Origin: Membranipora membranacea
Lineage: Eukaryota > Bryozoa > Gymnolaemata > Cheilostomatida > Membraniporidae
Direction of reading: 5' to 3'
Length of the DNA stretch: 64,000 nt
Assembly (NCBI GenBank): GCA_914767715.1
Contig: OU612065.1
Coordinates: 20,150,001-20,214,000, forward strand
The notes beneath the pieces were generated by a model. That model saw only the letters and a list, made by a program, of their open reading frames with translations, searched no databases and was not told where the DNA came from. Position 1 is the stretch's first letter, and each line of letters begins with the position of its first letter. Positions 1 to 10,983 of the stretch are shown piece after piece. The translations under genes and the position numbers were made by a program.

Positions 1-580
1 TCATTTACTCCTTGGACAGGAATTTTGTGAGGTTTAGAGGGGCTGGTGCAGTATAGTCTGAACTTTCTTCGTTTTGATTGTGGAATGCCAAATTTAAGTC
101 GGAGACTTATTACATAGTGAATACCTGTGTCAAGCTGTGTCAGCGGCAGCAATCACTGACTCATGTCATTGATACCAATGCTACCTAATCTGCTAATATG
201 AGAGAAAATCGATCTGTTGTAGGGCGTAGTATTGTTTGGTATCTTATAAGCCAGTTTTAATCAGCTCATTACTCTTTAATTACTATGACTCACAATACCT
301 TTTTGTAGCCTCATAAAAGAATGTATGTGTCGTAGAGTACAAAGACTGGGTGTTTGCCGCTTATAAATAATAGAGAGGTGACTATAGTTTCATAGCATCA
401 TTGTTTTATAGTGAACACTGGCATTTGTGCCACAAGGTTTAACCAGGGAGAATGGTTTAATTGAGCATGATGGTGATCGGAATACAATCTTCATCCTATT
501 TATTTTGTCATTTTTAGCTAATAATGAGAATTAACTAGTTGGATATCACCCCATGACACTGACTTTAGTCAAGCTTCACT
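1..580. other. Left-edge intergenic stretch
   Basis: No open frame or repeat that I recognise. It contains the upstream region of the FAM124-like gene. No clear TATA box was seen. Confidence 0.5.
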
Positions 581-2046
581 ATGGATACAACTACAACACA
601 AGCACCGACAATCTCTCTCATACTGGATCTGCAATCATCACAACAGAAGCTACTGGCGGATGCTGCCAAGGATATTGTTAATGACGAAGACTTGAAGACC
701 ATCCTCAGAGTTGACCAAGCAGGGTTGTCTGGATTGGCAAACAAACAAGTAGGTTCCACCAAGGAGTTAGTTCCACTACATGATATAACATTTTTTCTAT
801 AGACCGTCCCAAAGGTTGCCGTATCCAAGCTCTTTGAGATATTGATGTTAGATTACCATTCGCTTGTTTTCATGGGAAGCTTGAGTAGACAAGAACCCAG
901 ATTGGCCCAGGGCTCCTTTCTTCGAAAACATAACACGATACACTGCAGCAAAAACGCAAGCCAGTGGACAGCCTCTATCATGACGTAGTCCATTAATCTT
1001 GTTGTTGGCTGATATTAACACTAAGCATGGTTTTTTTTCAGGTCAGATATGATAAGCTGAAACAAGATAGAATGTCCAAAGTCAAACCACACATGATATT
1101 AACTCCATCCCTATCAGTAGTCTTATTCACATTGGACACCGATCCGCAGCCATCAAAGATGGAATGCTGTCGACAGACATTTGGCAAAAGCCCATGGAAG
1201 TTTCATCATGTCACAGAGCTGAATACCAGCAAACAGCGTAGTAAACGGATTCATGTGCGACAAGAGTTCTATGAGCTGATGCCGAGCCTTCCCTTGTTCT
1301 CAATGAGTCCCACACACTTTGGAAAGCAGATTCTGAGAATTAACATTTTCACACATAACCACAGTAAAATGGTGAAATTTTACTCTTTGTTATTTGGACT
1401 TTCACCTACTGAGGTACGAGAAGACTTTTGCTTTTTTAACTTCAGCTATTTAAAGACACTCACTCTGCAATTGTCACTCAAAGGTGGACAAAAACTTATA
1501 CCGTATCCCACTAGTGGGGCCGATCTTGTGCTATCTCTACCCGAGGTACCATCGCACATGGAATTAGAACAGCTGCCGAACGGAATGAAATGCCTATGTG
1601 ATCCTGATGACAACTCTATCATCATTAGCCTCATGCCGACAGAGAAGGCCAATATTCCTCATCCGATACCTGATTCTGTTCAACTCAACCTTGAGATCCC
1701 TAAACCTCAAGATGTAGTTCCAAGTTTTTTACATTCGGGAAAAATCGGGTCAGAGATTTCCCATAAAATCAAAGCCATTGAGCTTGAAGAAAAGGAATGG
1801 GAGACTAAGCTGTCAGAGGCCAGGCCTGATGTCATACCAAAAGAGGATTGTATATTGGCAGCAGCTAGACTAAGGCCCTCGGGACCGACAGTGAGAAAAC
1901 TAGGTAGAAGTAGAAGCCCCGCAAACCCTGCCCGTAAATTGAAATTTCAAACTAAGAGCATAAACGTCTCAGAGGCGCCCGGGCAGGAAATGAATTATTC
2001 TCTACACAAGAGCAATGACTCTGTCGATATTGTAGCTAGCTTTTAG
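581..2046 (+). CDS. FAM124-family protein
   Basis: Two exons, 581-748 and 1042-2046, joined in phase 0 (donor CAA|GTAGGT; acceptor TTTTTTTTCAG) give 390 residues. The order of conserved blocks matches vertebrate FAM124A/B: an N-terminal strand-helix segment in exon 1, then a 'SVVLFTLD' strand, 'PWKFHHV', 'HFGKQILRINIF', an 'EDFCFFNF' block and 'LQLSLKGGQ', followed by 'DPDDNSIIISL'. The family carries a glyoxalase/VOC-like fold (FAM124 domain) and its biochemical role is unknown. The C-terminal 150 residues are polar, with an SRSP patch, and look disordered. There is no signal peptide or membrane segment, so it is probably intracellular. It is shorter than the human paralogues, mainly in the tail. 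The start is the first ATG in exon 1. It converges with glucanase gene A. A further 5' untranslated exon cannot be excluded. Confidence 0.85.
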
Positions 2047-2385
2047 TTAAGACCATGGCGATCTCCGCTAGGATTCCACTCAGGACCATTTTGAGTCATA
2101 ACTTATTTTATCTTTAGCATTCTTTTACTAGTCATTACGCAAAGTTTTTAATATCTTGCTAATACTGTTGCTCAGTCCTCCAAGCCGTCCTTATTCGTAA
2201 CACTTTGAACATTTTTTTGTTGTTCTATAACACTCTCTTTTGGGCTAAGCCAACTATTTATAAGGTTAAACAAGTACATGTACAGTACAAGTATTTGCCC
2301 TGTTGTTTAGTCGATACTGTTTATTATTTTATATTTAATTCATAGAATAACACTTATCAATTGAATAGAAATTGTTGAAATTAAT
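2047..2385. other. Convergent 3' intergenic gap
   Basis: AT-rich gap between the stop codons of the FAM124-like gene (+) and glucanase gene A (-). A minus-strand AATAAA lies at 2320-2325, and another overlaps the stop of gene A. No gene seen. Confidence 0.5.
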
Positions 2386-5300
2386 TTATTCCAGCTGCCA
2401 CATTTTGACACTGTCTATAATCATGGCAGCATCATCTCCCTGCCATGTGGGCTGCCACTGGTATCTGGCATCCCAGAATTTCTTAGGCCCGTCTGTGTCA
2501 CTGTTTCTCCAAGGTTTGTTGCCACCAGAGTTCCAAACATCATCAGGGAAGAATCCGCTTGTACCTCCTACTGCCACATTCATAATTAGGTAGAACTGAA
2601 ATTAAATTCACATGAAATTCTGTTATGATTGTTGGTTGACAGTTTTAAATCAGATACGGATAACAGCTAATACTTTTCAAGAATTTTGATGTCGTGTGAA
2701 GCATGATTGCTTTGACTTCACGCTCTGAAGCCTTTATCTTTGATGACTGAATTGTCCATGACTAAGACCGAGGTTTTGCAACACAAACACACAAACACGA
2801 TCAAAGCCTCCGGTTAAATTCAGTGTGTGTTATTCCAAGTGATGCACATATTATCTCTTAAAAATTCTCCTTGCCCGGGCGGGCACTCTTGTGCGAAGGG
2901 AACTAGCTTACCTCTTTGTCGAAAGGTGCATTTCTAGAGTTTCCCCAGATGTTGTTCCCAGGGAGATTTCCCCACCTCCACATTCCTTGCCATGGTGTTG
3001 AAAATCTTGTCACTTTATCGTCATCCAGATAGATACTATAAATGGAATATTATTATGAATGAACTGCAATTCAGGGTGAGCATCCCGGTTTTCACGATGG
3101 GCTATTTTTGTCTTTTTGCATGACTGGGACCAAACTTTGAAGCCATCTCCTTGAAGTGTTAACGCCACCTACTGAGCATGTTTGATCTCAAAATTCTGTT
3201 GGAATGTATTTAGAATTGAAATACCAGTAAAATAATCGAAGAAATGAAAACTTACTCCATTCCATTTTTATCCCAGTACAGAGTGTATTTGTGGTACCCG
3301 TCAGCCAAAGTCTGACTCTTAGCCTTCTTGTGAGCTGTAGTCATTTGGAACTTGTTGTTTCCTGGGGTTCCCCAATGCAGGGTGGTGCCCATATATTCTA
3401 CTCCCAAGTCTCCGTAGTGTCGGTTACCTCGGCTTTCCATTATATCAATCTCTCCAGATTGGGGCCAGTTACCATACTCACCACCTCCATGTCTCGGCCC
3501 ATGGTTTGGCAACATCCACAGGGCTTTAAATAAACAATCATAATCTCACCAAACAATTTCTCATGTAGAGCTTGTAGAATGGAGGCTTCCATACAATGTT
3601 GTTCCTCAAAATCTTTTGTAAACAGTTTATTTGATTGCATATCAAGGAATATAACACAAGTTGCGAAAAGCATATGATGGGAGTTGTCTACTTATGTATC
3701 AGAAAGTGACAATTCTGTTGTATTTATCAACAATCAAATAATGCAAGCCAAATTGTTTTTGATTATTATTTCTGTAATATAATATTCCTAAACTGTGTGA
3801 AGTGACAATACATGAAAAATTTAACTGCTATGGCCAGGCCAGGCTCTAGGTTTTTTACCTTGCAGGTTGTCCTAACACAGATAGGTTGCCGCAAAGGCAC
3901 AATACAATACCAATTCATTTCAACTTCTTGCCTCCAATTGACAAGCCTATGCAACAAAATTTCCACCCTGCCCTTTACCTTGCCATTTGAAACTCAGTGA
4001 TACAACCCTGTCCACAACCCTATACCATAAATCACAAGGTAACATCACAAAACTTAAGAATAGATAAACTATAGATTAGTGTTTCCGCTGAGCTGATGCG
4101 GGTTGAGAAAGCTGATGTGTCTTGCGACAGTTTTTATTGACACATAAATCTGTTTCAGTTTGTACAAAGCATACGTTGCCCAAAATACCTCCCCTTTGAT
4201 ATTTTTCTCCATGCTCGCGAAAGGTCTCTTTGTTTCAACATATAAAGACGATGCAGCAGTCTCTTACCTGGCCAGATCCAATCCCCTCTCGGTAGCTTAG
4301 CCGTTATCTCCACTTTGCCGTATTTGATACCCTTGTACGATCTCAGCTTGCCTGAAAGGATCGGATTCAGGGTACCATACTGTCCTGATCGCCAGCAGCC
4401 AGAGACTGCATCCATGGTGCATACACCGTACATCTCTGGAAGTGTATAACATTAGTGTTGAATTGACAGTATATTTGTCACCAGCAATGAAAGCGACATC
4501 TTAACTGGCAAGTAACCAAACAGTTTGGATGATTCTGCTCTGTGTAATAAGATCCAAAATGTGGTGAATTATTTCAAAAAGAAACTCTGATGTGCAATAA
4601 CAATCTAGCTAATACTATGACTGTTCTTGAGTTTAGGGTGAGTGAAACAGATACGAAGGAGATCTACCATTCAGCGTTACATCAAAAACGTGTATGGTAC
4701 TGGAACTACTAATTTCAGGAACCTTGAATATCAGATTTGAATTTCTATTGTATCTGTTTGGTGTTCATGAGGCCCAATAACACAAAAATGAATGTGAAAG
4801 CGCTCAAAAGAAAGATGTGCAACTCACTTTTAACATCCCATACTCCACTGGTTAGGAAAGCCTCTCCATATTTGTCAGCCGTGTAAGTCTACAGAGCATA
4901 AATGAGAGTTATCATTTATGTGCCTGGTCAGGTGCATTAGAGCTTAGGTTTCTTTGTTATAACACGATATTACTCAGTCCAATTACTCAACAGGTAGATT
5001 TTTAAAATTTAGCTTGATTGCACTGGAGTGAGATATGGCCGAGCCATCCAAGATATCTGGACAAAACAGGTCAGATGCCTATATACATTGAGGCGATTTC
5101 TGTATTTACAGACGGATGTATAATGTACATAGGTTACAGATATATAGCATCGAAACTATTTACTGACAACAGTTAGATGAGACGGATGATACCATGGTCA
5201 AACACTCACAGGCTTGAGGTACAGCTTGCCGTTTTTTGTGAAGGTATTCTCAGGAAGGTTGGTGTACGCTTGATACTCCCAATTCTGTAACAAAAAGATG

Positions 5301-5901
5301 ATTGAGTTGTTATAAAGTAAGAGGGCCAGGTTATACAATGCAGCTAGATCAGGGAGGATAGGACCCCATCCATGGTTAGATAAGGCTACAGTCTGAGATA
5401 GAAAGTAGGAAAATCAAGTACTAATCAAAGTTTTCTGTAGACATACAACTAATGAAACAACTTACACCACCTCCCCACAGAGAAACTTCCCTCTCCCATT
5501 TTGTCGTATCCAGCGATCCGTCGAATGTATCTTCTAGAACAAGCTTCAACTTTCTTCCGTTCCACCATTCGTCCCCTGCTCCATGTGCAAGTCCTAGTGC
5601 TGCTACCCTGCAACCATCCATACAGTTTCACAGTTTCAGTGATAAATATGTGGCTGAGAAGAATTATCATCTAAATGTTAATGCGATCACAACGCAATTA
5701 AACTTCCAAAGTTGATCAAAAAAATATCATCATGGAGCGTTTAATTTAAACATGCACAAAGCAAACAAAAGACGGCTATTGAAAACATGGATTACTTCCC
5801 CTTCATACTTTGAGAATTCCCCTAAAACATTGCAAAACTAAGTGTATAAAATTCCTAGATTCTACTCACAGCAAGGTGGCAATCAGCTCCTTCTTCATCA
5901 T
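2386..5901 (-). CDS. GH16 beta-1,3-glucanase A, secreted, no CBM39
   Basis: Eight exons on the minus strand: 5901-5870, 5607-5466, 5284-5210, 4888-4828, 4435-4268, 3523-3256, 3035-2912 and 2595-2386. Phases close to 359 residues. Exon 1 is a 32-nt micro-exon starting the signal peptide (MMKKELIATLL...), which is completed in exon 2 and probably cleaved after 'GLAHG' near residue 20. The rest is a single glycosyl hydrolase family 16 domain (about 24-359). The catalytic motif GEIDIME puts the nucleophile at Glu184, helper at Asp186 and acid/base at Glu189, all intact, so this should be a working endo-beta-1,3-glucanase rather than a dead recognition protein. Other family blocks seen are 'WNGRKLKLVLEDTF', 'LWGGG', 'KLPRGDWIWP' and 'NVAVGG'. 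It lacks the N-terminal glucan-binding module of genes C-E and is closest to gene B. AATAAA overlaps the stop codon. Confidence 0.92.
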
Positions 5902-6541
5902 GCTACTTGTCTTACGCATCAGTGGCAAGTGATGACCCAATAAAAATCCCAATAATCCAGCACAGTCATATCACCAGGCGCGATATCTATTCGACAACAT
6001 TCAACATCTGTAATTTCTCAAGTGTACACCAGAGGAGAAAAGTTCAAATTAAGTATTTGATGTGTGACGGTATATGTGAACACATATTCAGTCCTTTATC
6101 TCTTGGTGCGGTGGCAGTATGGGATGATGCAAAGGTCAGGAATTGTGTTCAGTGTTGTGACGTATAATCTAATGTATATATAATGTAACGTTACTTTGCG
6201 CAACTAAATGAACAAATCACCATTTTCCACCAATTTGCACCTTTTCCCACCATTTTCCACTTTTTTCCACCTTTTACAAGGATTTGAGTTTTATCATTAA
6301 AAAAGACAACTCCCATGTATCGGTGAAATGACAACATAATGAATTTTGAGTTGGGCTCTTGTACCTAGAGTTAAAATGATCGCAAAAGGTCATTTACTTC
6401 AAGGAAATAGTCATTTGGTGTTCTCATGTTTTATTACTAGTCTCACACAAAAAATTCCTTAAAAACCTGCCTATCCAGCTTATCTGATAAAAATTACCTG
6501 TATGCTTAAGTAGCAAATAAAATTTAGTGGAACGCAAGTTT
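5902..6541. other. Intergenic between glucanase genes A and B
   Basis: Presumed promoter of gene A and 3' flank of gene B. A pyrimidine-rich low-complexity run at about 6218-6280 repeats CACCATTTTCCAC-like words. A TATATATA-type stretch lies near 6171-6181 but is about 270 bp from the start codon, too weak to call. No coding sequence recognised. Confidence 0.45.
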
Positions 6542-9500
6542 TCACTGCAGTTGCCACATTCTAACACTATCTACAATCATAGCAGCGTCATCTCCCTTCC
6601 ATGTAGGCTGCCACTTGCTCTTTTGCTGCCAGAATTTCTTGGCAGCGCTTGTCTCGCTGTCGCTATTCTTCCATGGTTTTGTACCACCAGCATTATACAC
6701 GTTATCAGGGAAGAATCCTCCTGGGCCTCCTACTGCCACGTTCAAGATCAGGTAGAACTAAAAGGGGAAAGATAATTTTATGAAGGAGAGCATCGAGTCA
6801 CCGTGTTCTTTATCTCTACAGTGGTATCAAAATGAATTCACAGTGTTACCGTTATACTTCACTTATAAGACACCCCCATTGGGGAAAATAAAAATGCTCC
6901 AGTTATAAAGCACCTATTTGAAAAAAAATTGACCACAATGGGATTTAAACCTGCAGCCTTCTTCATATACAGTGATTACCAGGCAGCCGCTCTACACACT
7001 GAGTTATTCAGCCTCATTTGAAAGGCTGAGCTTTGGCACCCGTCTTATAGGTGAGGTATTACGGTATGTTAGTCCATATAACATGCTTATACCTCCATGA
7101 CTTTCCTAGTAATTAGGATAGATTTTCAAAAGATGGCAATAATTGTCCATTTGTCCATTTTTTTTAGCAAGCGTCATGATGAAATTTGATTTTTTTCACT
7201 TTGGTTGGAAGCAGCATATTACTCTGACGGAACCTGCATAGGCAATAATATAATTGTTTGTCTGAATAATTTGTATTACCCATAAACATATGAATATATA
7301 TAGTTTTATGCCTATGGAATTACCTCTTTGTCAAATGGTGCATTTCTGGAGTTTCCCCAGATGTTCTTTCCTGGTATATTTCCCCATCTCCACATTCCTT
7401 GACTTGGAGTTGTAAACCTTGCTACCCTCTCATCATCCAGCAACATACTGCAAAATAGGCATACATAGCACACTAGCCATACTTAGAAGTCAACACCCAA
7501 TAAATTCAAATACGTTGGGGCTCTCACAAATTTGAGTATTTAAAAATATATTTGGAAACATCTCTTGTGGCTAGGGACAGACAAGAGATGACTTATTAAA
7601 TAAAGTGAAAGAGAGCACTGATGACTTTCTTATGAGCCTGGCATCGTGACAACATGACGGCAGGACATTTGACAACTCTGACAGTAGTTTTGTGTCATGA
7701 GACTTCCTAGCTATAGTCGAGTTAAGTCTAGTAGGAAAACCAGAGTATACCCGTTTGTGATGGTCACTAGCACACTCAATCTTCTAGCATGTGACAGAAT
7801 AATTTAGGAGCTATTGTTGCTTTGATAAGCTTAGCATGCCACCATAGAAAGGCGACCTTTTCAATCTGAAGAATAGCCAGCTGCAATCATCATAATACAA
7901 GGTTACTCACTCGATGCCATTCTGATCCCATAACATAATGTACTTGTGGTAACCATCAGCCAAGGTCTTGCTTTTTGCCTTCTTGTGTGCCTGTGTCATT
8001 TTGAACTTGTTGTTGGACATAGTTCCCCAATGCAGTGTACTGGCCATGTACTCTATTCCCATCTTGCCCAGTTGTCGATTTCCCCTCGCCTCCATGATAT
8101 CAATCTCACCAGACTGTGGCCAGTTTCCATACTCGCCTCCACCATGTCTTGATTTATAGTTTGGCAGCATCCACAAAGCTGAAGCAAGTGAGTGCAAAAT
8201 TTAGCACATATTATCATGATTTTCCATTGTTTTTTTTTATTGTTTTCAGTTGTTTCATAAATCTTATTGGACTGAAGATAGTTTATTTGGTATTTGCCAT
8301 TTATCACCAAATAACATTTGGTTGTTTGAAGAGGATGAATCCAAGTAGGAACAATCTCACTAACTTTTTGAAATAAGGGAGGGTGGGGATATACCACCCT
8401 CTCTGCTTCATACAGTTGTGAATAAATCACCGATATGACTTACCAGGCCAGAGCCAGTCCCCTCTAGGTAGCTTGGCAATAATCTCAACCTTTCCGTACT
8501 TTATACCCTTGAATGATCTCAGTTTGGCAGACAAGATCGGCTTCAGGAAACCTTGCTTCTTCCCCTCTTGCTTGCAGCCATTATTAGCTATCATAGTGCA
8601 GACACCGTACATTTCTACAAAGATTAACCATGCTGTTAGATCATCAACTCAGATACCTTTATCATTGCAAATGCTCAAAAGGTACTGCTGGTATCTGCTC
8701 ACCTGTAGTCTGAGTGCTCAGTTGTTTAAGTCATAACGGTAGCGGCTTCCCCAACTATTAACCCTGAACTAGGCTGCTATTTAACCTCACCTACGAGTTT
8801 TATATTGATCTTTGATAGTTTTTTACCACTGGATACTACAATAATTAATGTATGTAAGTGAAAATCAAATAACATTTGCAGCACAAAATAAACCCAATAG
8901 TAAATAGCAAATTTGATAGATTTTGCTGAACTTACTTTTGACGTCCCATACTCCTTTAGTTAGGAACGACTCACCATACTTGCTCGCTGTGTAAGTCTAC
9001 GAAATAAACATGAGATCAGTTATCATTAATTCCTGTTGTAGTTAAAATTTCAACAATCTCTTAGCCAACTTTTTTCTCTTTTCATCTCCCCCAAATTTAG
9101 CGGTAATTTCTTTGCCACGTTATACAAAACACCCGTCCAGGATGATATTGTCTGCCAAATAAAGTAGTGTATATATTATCACACTCAAATTTTAACTACA
9201 CTACGCTGCCTGACTGCATCTGAGATTTTGTTGCATTCCTTTATCAAACAGAGGGATGTGTTTGTTTAGTTTGTGTGCTGAAGTATAGTGCTGAACTTAC
9301 CGGTTTGAGGTAGAGTTTGCCGCCTCTAGTGAAGCTGTTCTCAGGAAGGTTGGTGTAAGCTTGAAACTCTTCATTCTAAGAAAAAGAGAGGCTGAGAGTA
9401 AAAAGAGGAAATAATTGTGACTAGAGAGAGCGGTGCTGTGACTCTCTATCCTGCAATGCATAAATCAATCCTTTTTATAAGACTTATATAAGGCCATGAC

Positions 9501-10295
9501 TGTGTTTTTTGGCTGTCACCATTGACAGGGTGTAAACTTTTTCACACAACCAAAACTTTGTTGTTTGCTGCTTGCTTTAGTAACTCAGCTCAGGTCAAAT
9601 GCGCTTCTTCAAACTTTCAATGTCTGTTTTAAATTGGAATTTTTTCAAACTTAGTTATTATGAGACACTTACACCGCCGCCCCACAGTGACACCTCTCTC
9701 TCCCACTTTTTCAGGTCTAGAGATCCATCAAATGTGTCCTCCATTACAAGCTTCATCTTTCTCCCTCTCCACCATTCATCGCCAGCACCATGTGCCACCC
9801 CTAGTGTGACCACCCTGTAAGTAGACTTGTATACTTACTTGCTAAATATATATGCTTACATGATGATGTTTTATTTATTATATAGGCTATATATATAATA
9901 AATAAAACATCATCATGTAAGCTGGATATGTGGACATGTGTAGGTGCAAACTATCATAAATAAACTATAAGGGTACACATGACTGATTACGGCAAGTGGC
10001 TGTTTGAATTAGGATCCTGAAGGCAATTTTTAATGGCATCTCTGTACAGGACCGAAAAAACCAGTTTTCTGGAAATCCCAGAATTTAAACCAAAATATTG
10101 TCCACCCTGTTACTACAGGTAGTGAATTTTATAGGTAGATTAATTTTTTTTTAGTTTCTCTGTGTACAGATAATTAATAATTATGATTTTTAACCTCCCT
10201 AAATACAAATATATCTCTTCGTGAAATAGTGTTGAAATCAAGCAATGGAAAATAAATTCTACTCACAGAATTGCTGCAATCACCCTCAGCATCAT
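6542..10295 (-). CDS. GH16 beta-1,3-glucanase B, secreted, no CBM39
   Basis: Eight minus-strand exons: 10295-10267, 9814-9673, 9375-9301, 8996-8936, 8614-8444, 8178-7911, 7447-7324 and 6757-6542. Phases close to 361 residues. The signal peptide (MMLRVIAAIL then 'VVTLGVAHG') is split by intron 1 in phase 2 exactly as in gene A, and the mature protein starts near 'AGDEWW'. The GH16 domain fills the remainder; the catalytic GEIDIME motif gives Glu184, Asp186 and Glu189. Compared with gene A, exon 5 is 3 nt longer and the last exon 6 nt longer. No CBM39. Introns are small except intron 1 (452 bp), which holds a perfect 31-bp inverted repeat, and intron 7 (566 bp), which holds a tRNA-like repeat. 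Genes A and B form the CBM-less subgroup, in tandem on the same strand. Expected role: beta-1,3-glucan digestion or antifungal defence outside the cell. Confidence 0.92.
6932..7012 (-). repeat. tRNA-like sequence, candidate SINE head
   Basis: Read on the minus strand, it has an A-box-like stretch (TAACTCAGTGTGTAGAGC) and, about 50 nt later, a B-box-like GGTTTAAATCC, the spacing of an RNA polymerase III promoter of tRNA type. Acceptor-stem pairing is not convincing, so a tRNA-derived SINE or tRNA pseudogene is more likely than a functional tRNA. It lies in the last intron of gene B. Confidence 0.4.
9854..9922. repeat. Perfect inverted repeat, 31-bp arms
   Basis: Arms 9854-9884 and 9892-9922 are exact reverse complements with a 7-nt spacer. 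RNA from either strand would fold into a long stable hairpin. It lies in intron 1 of gene B. It could be a MITE remnant or a hairpin-RNA locus. Confidence 0.9.
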
Positions 10296-10983
10296 TAAGC
10301 AGTACTAATTGACTAGGTAAGTATAAGGAATTACTACATATACATCTAAAGTTCAGCTAGAGGTGACATAGTGTACCTTGGTACAGTAGCCGTCTTGATA
10401 AGCTTTGTTGTGGGGGAATGGGGTTGTTCCCTGCCTCCCCCACCCACCGAACAAAGCTTGTCAAGATAGGCTACTTGGTACAGCATCTGTTGACTCCCGG
10501 GATTGTGATAACATCTTTCGCACACATGAGTGCTAAACGTGCAGTGGAAATTTATGGAAGTAAGTTTCACACTGAATGGTTCCTTTCGAAGAGACCGAAA
10601 TAGATAAATAACATCAAACACAAGTTTTCAGTAGCTTATGAGATTTATCAAGGGAAGGTGATTGTTTTCTTGTGATTGTTTTGAGATGGTACAAGCCGGT
10701 GCCATACGTGTTAATTTGCTAAACTAGACTAGGCAGTACCAGCTTATTGATATATAGTAGCTGATGAATATACAAATGTTATCTCTCTACACTTGCTTTT
10801 GGATGTTGAATTGAGGCTTGAGAGGCCATGCAGGGTATGTGTGTAACATCCTCACTGCTCAAAAGAACTATATGGTGATATATTGGCAGGTTTTCATATG
10901 TCAATTTTTATTACTTTATAATAACACTTAATTTCCATATAATTCTCCATGATGGACTTTCATCTTGTGGTACTATTGTAGAT
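10296..10983. other. Intergenic between glucanase genes B and C with an imperfect hairpin
   Basis: Promoter side of gene B and 3' flank of gene C. An imperfect inverted repeat at about 10375-10485 pairs a GTACAGTAGCC...AAGCTTTGTT arm with its near reverse complement around a G/C-rich centre. This looks like a small transposon footprint. No gene recognised. Confidence 0.5.
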
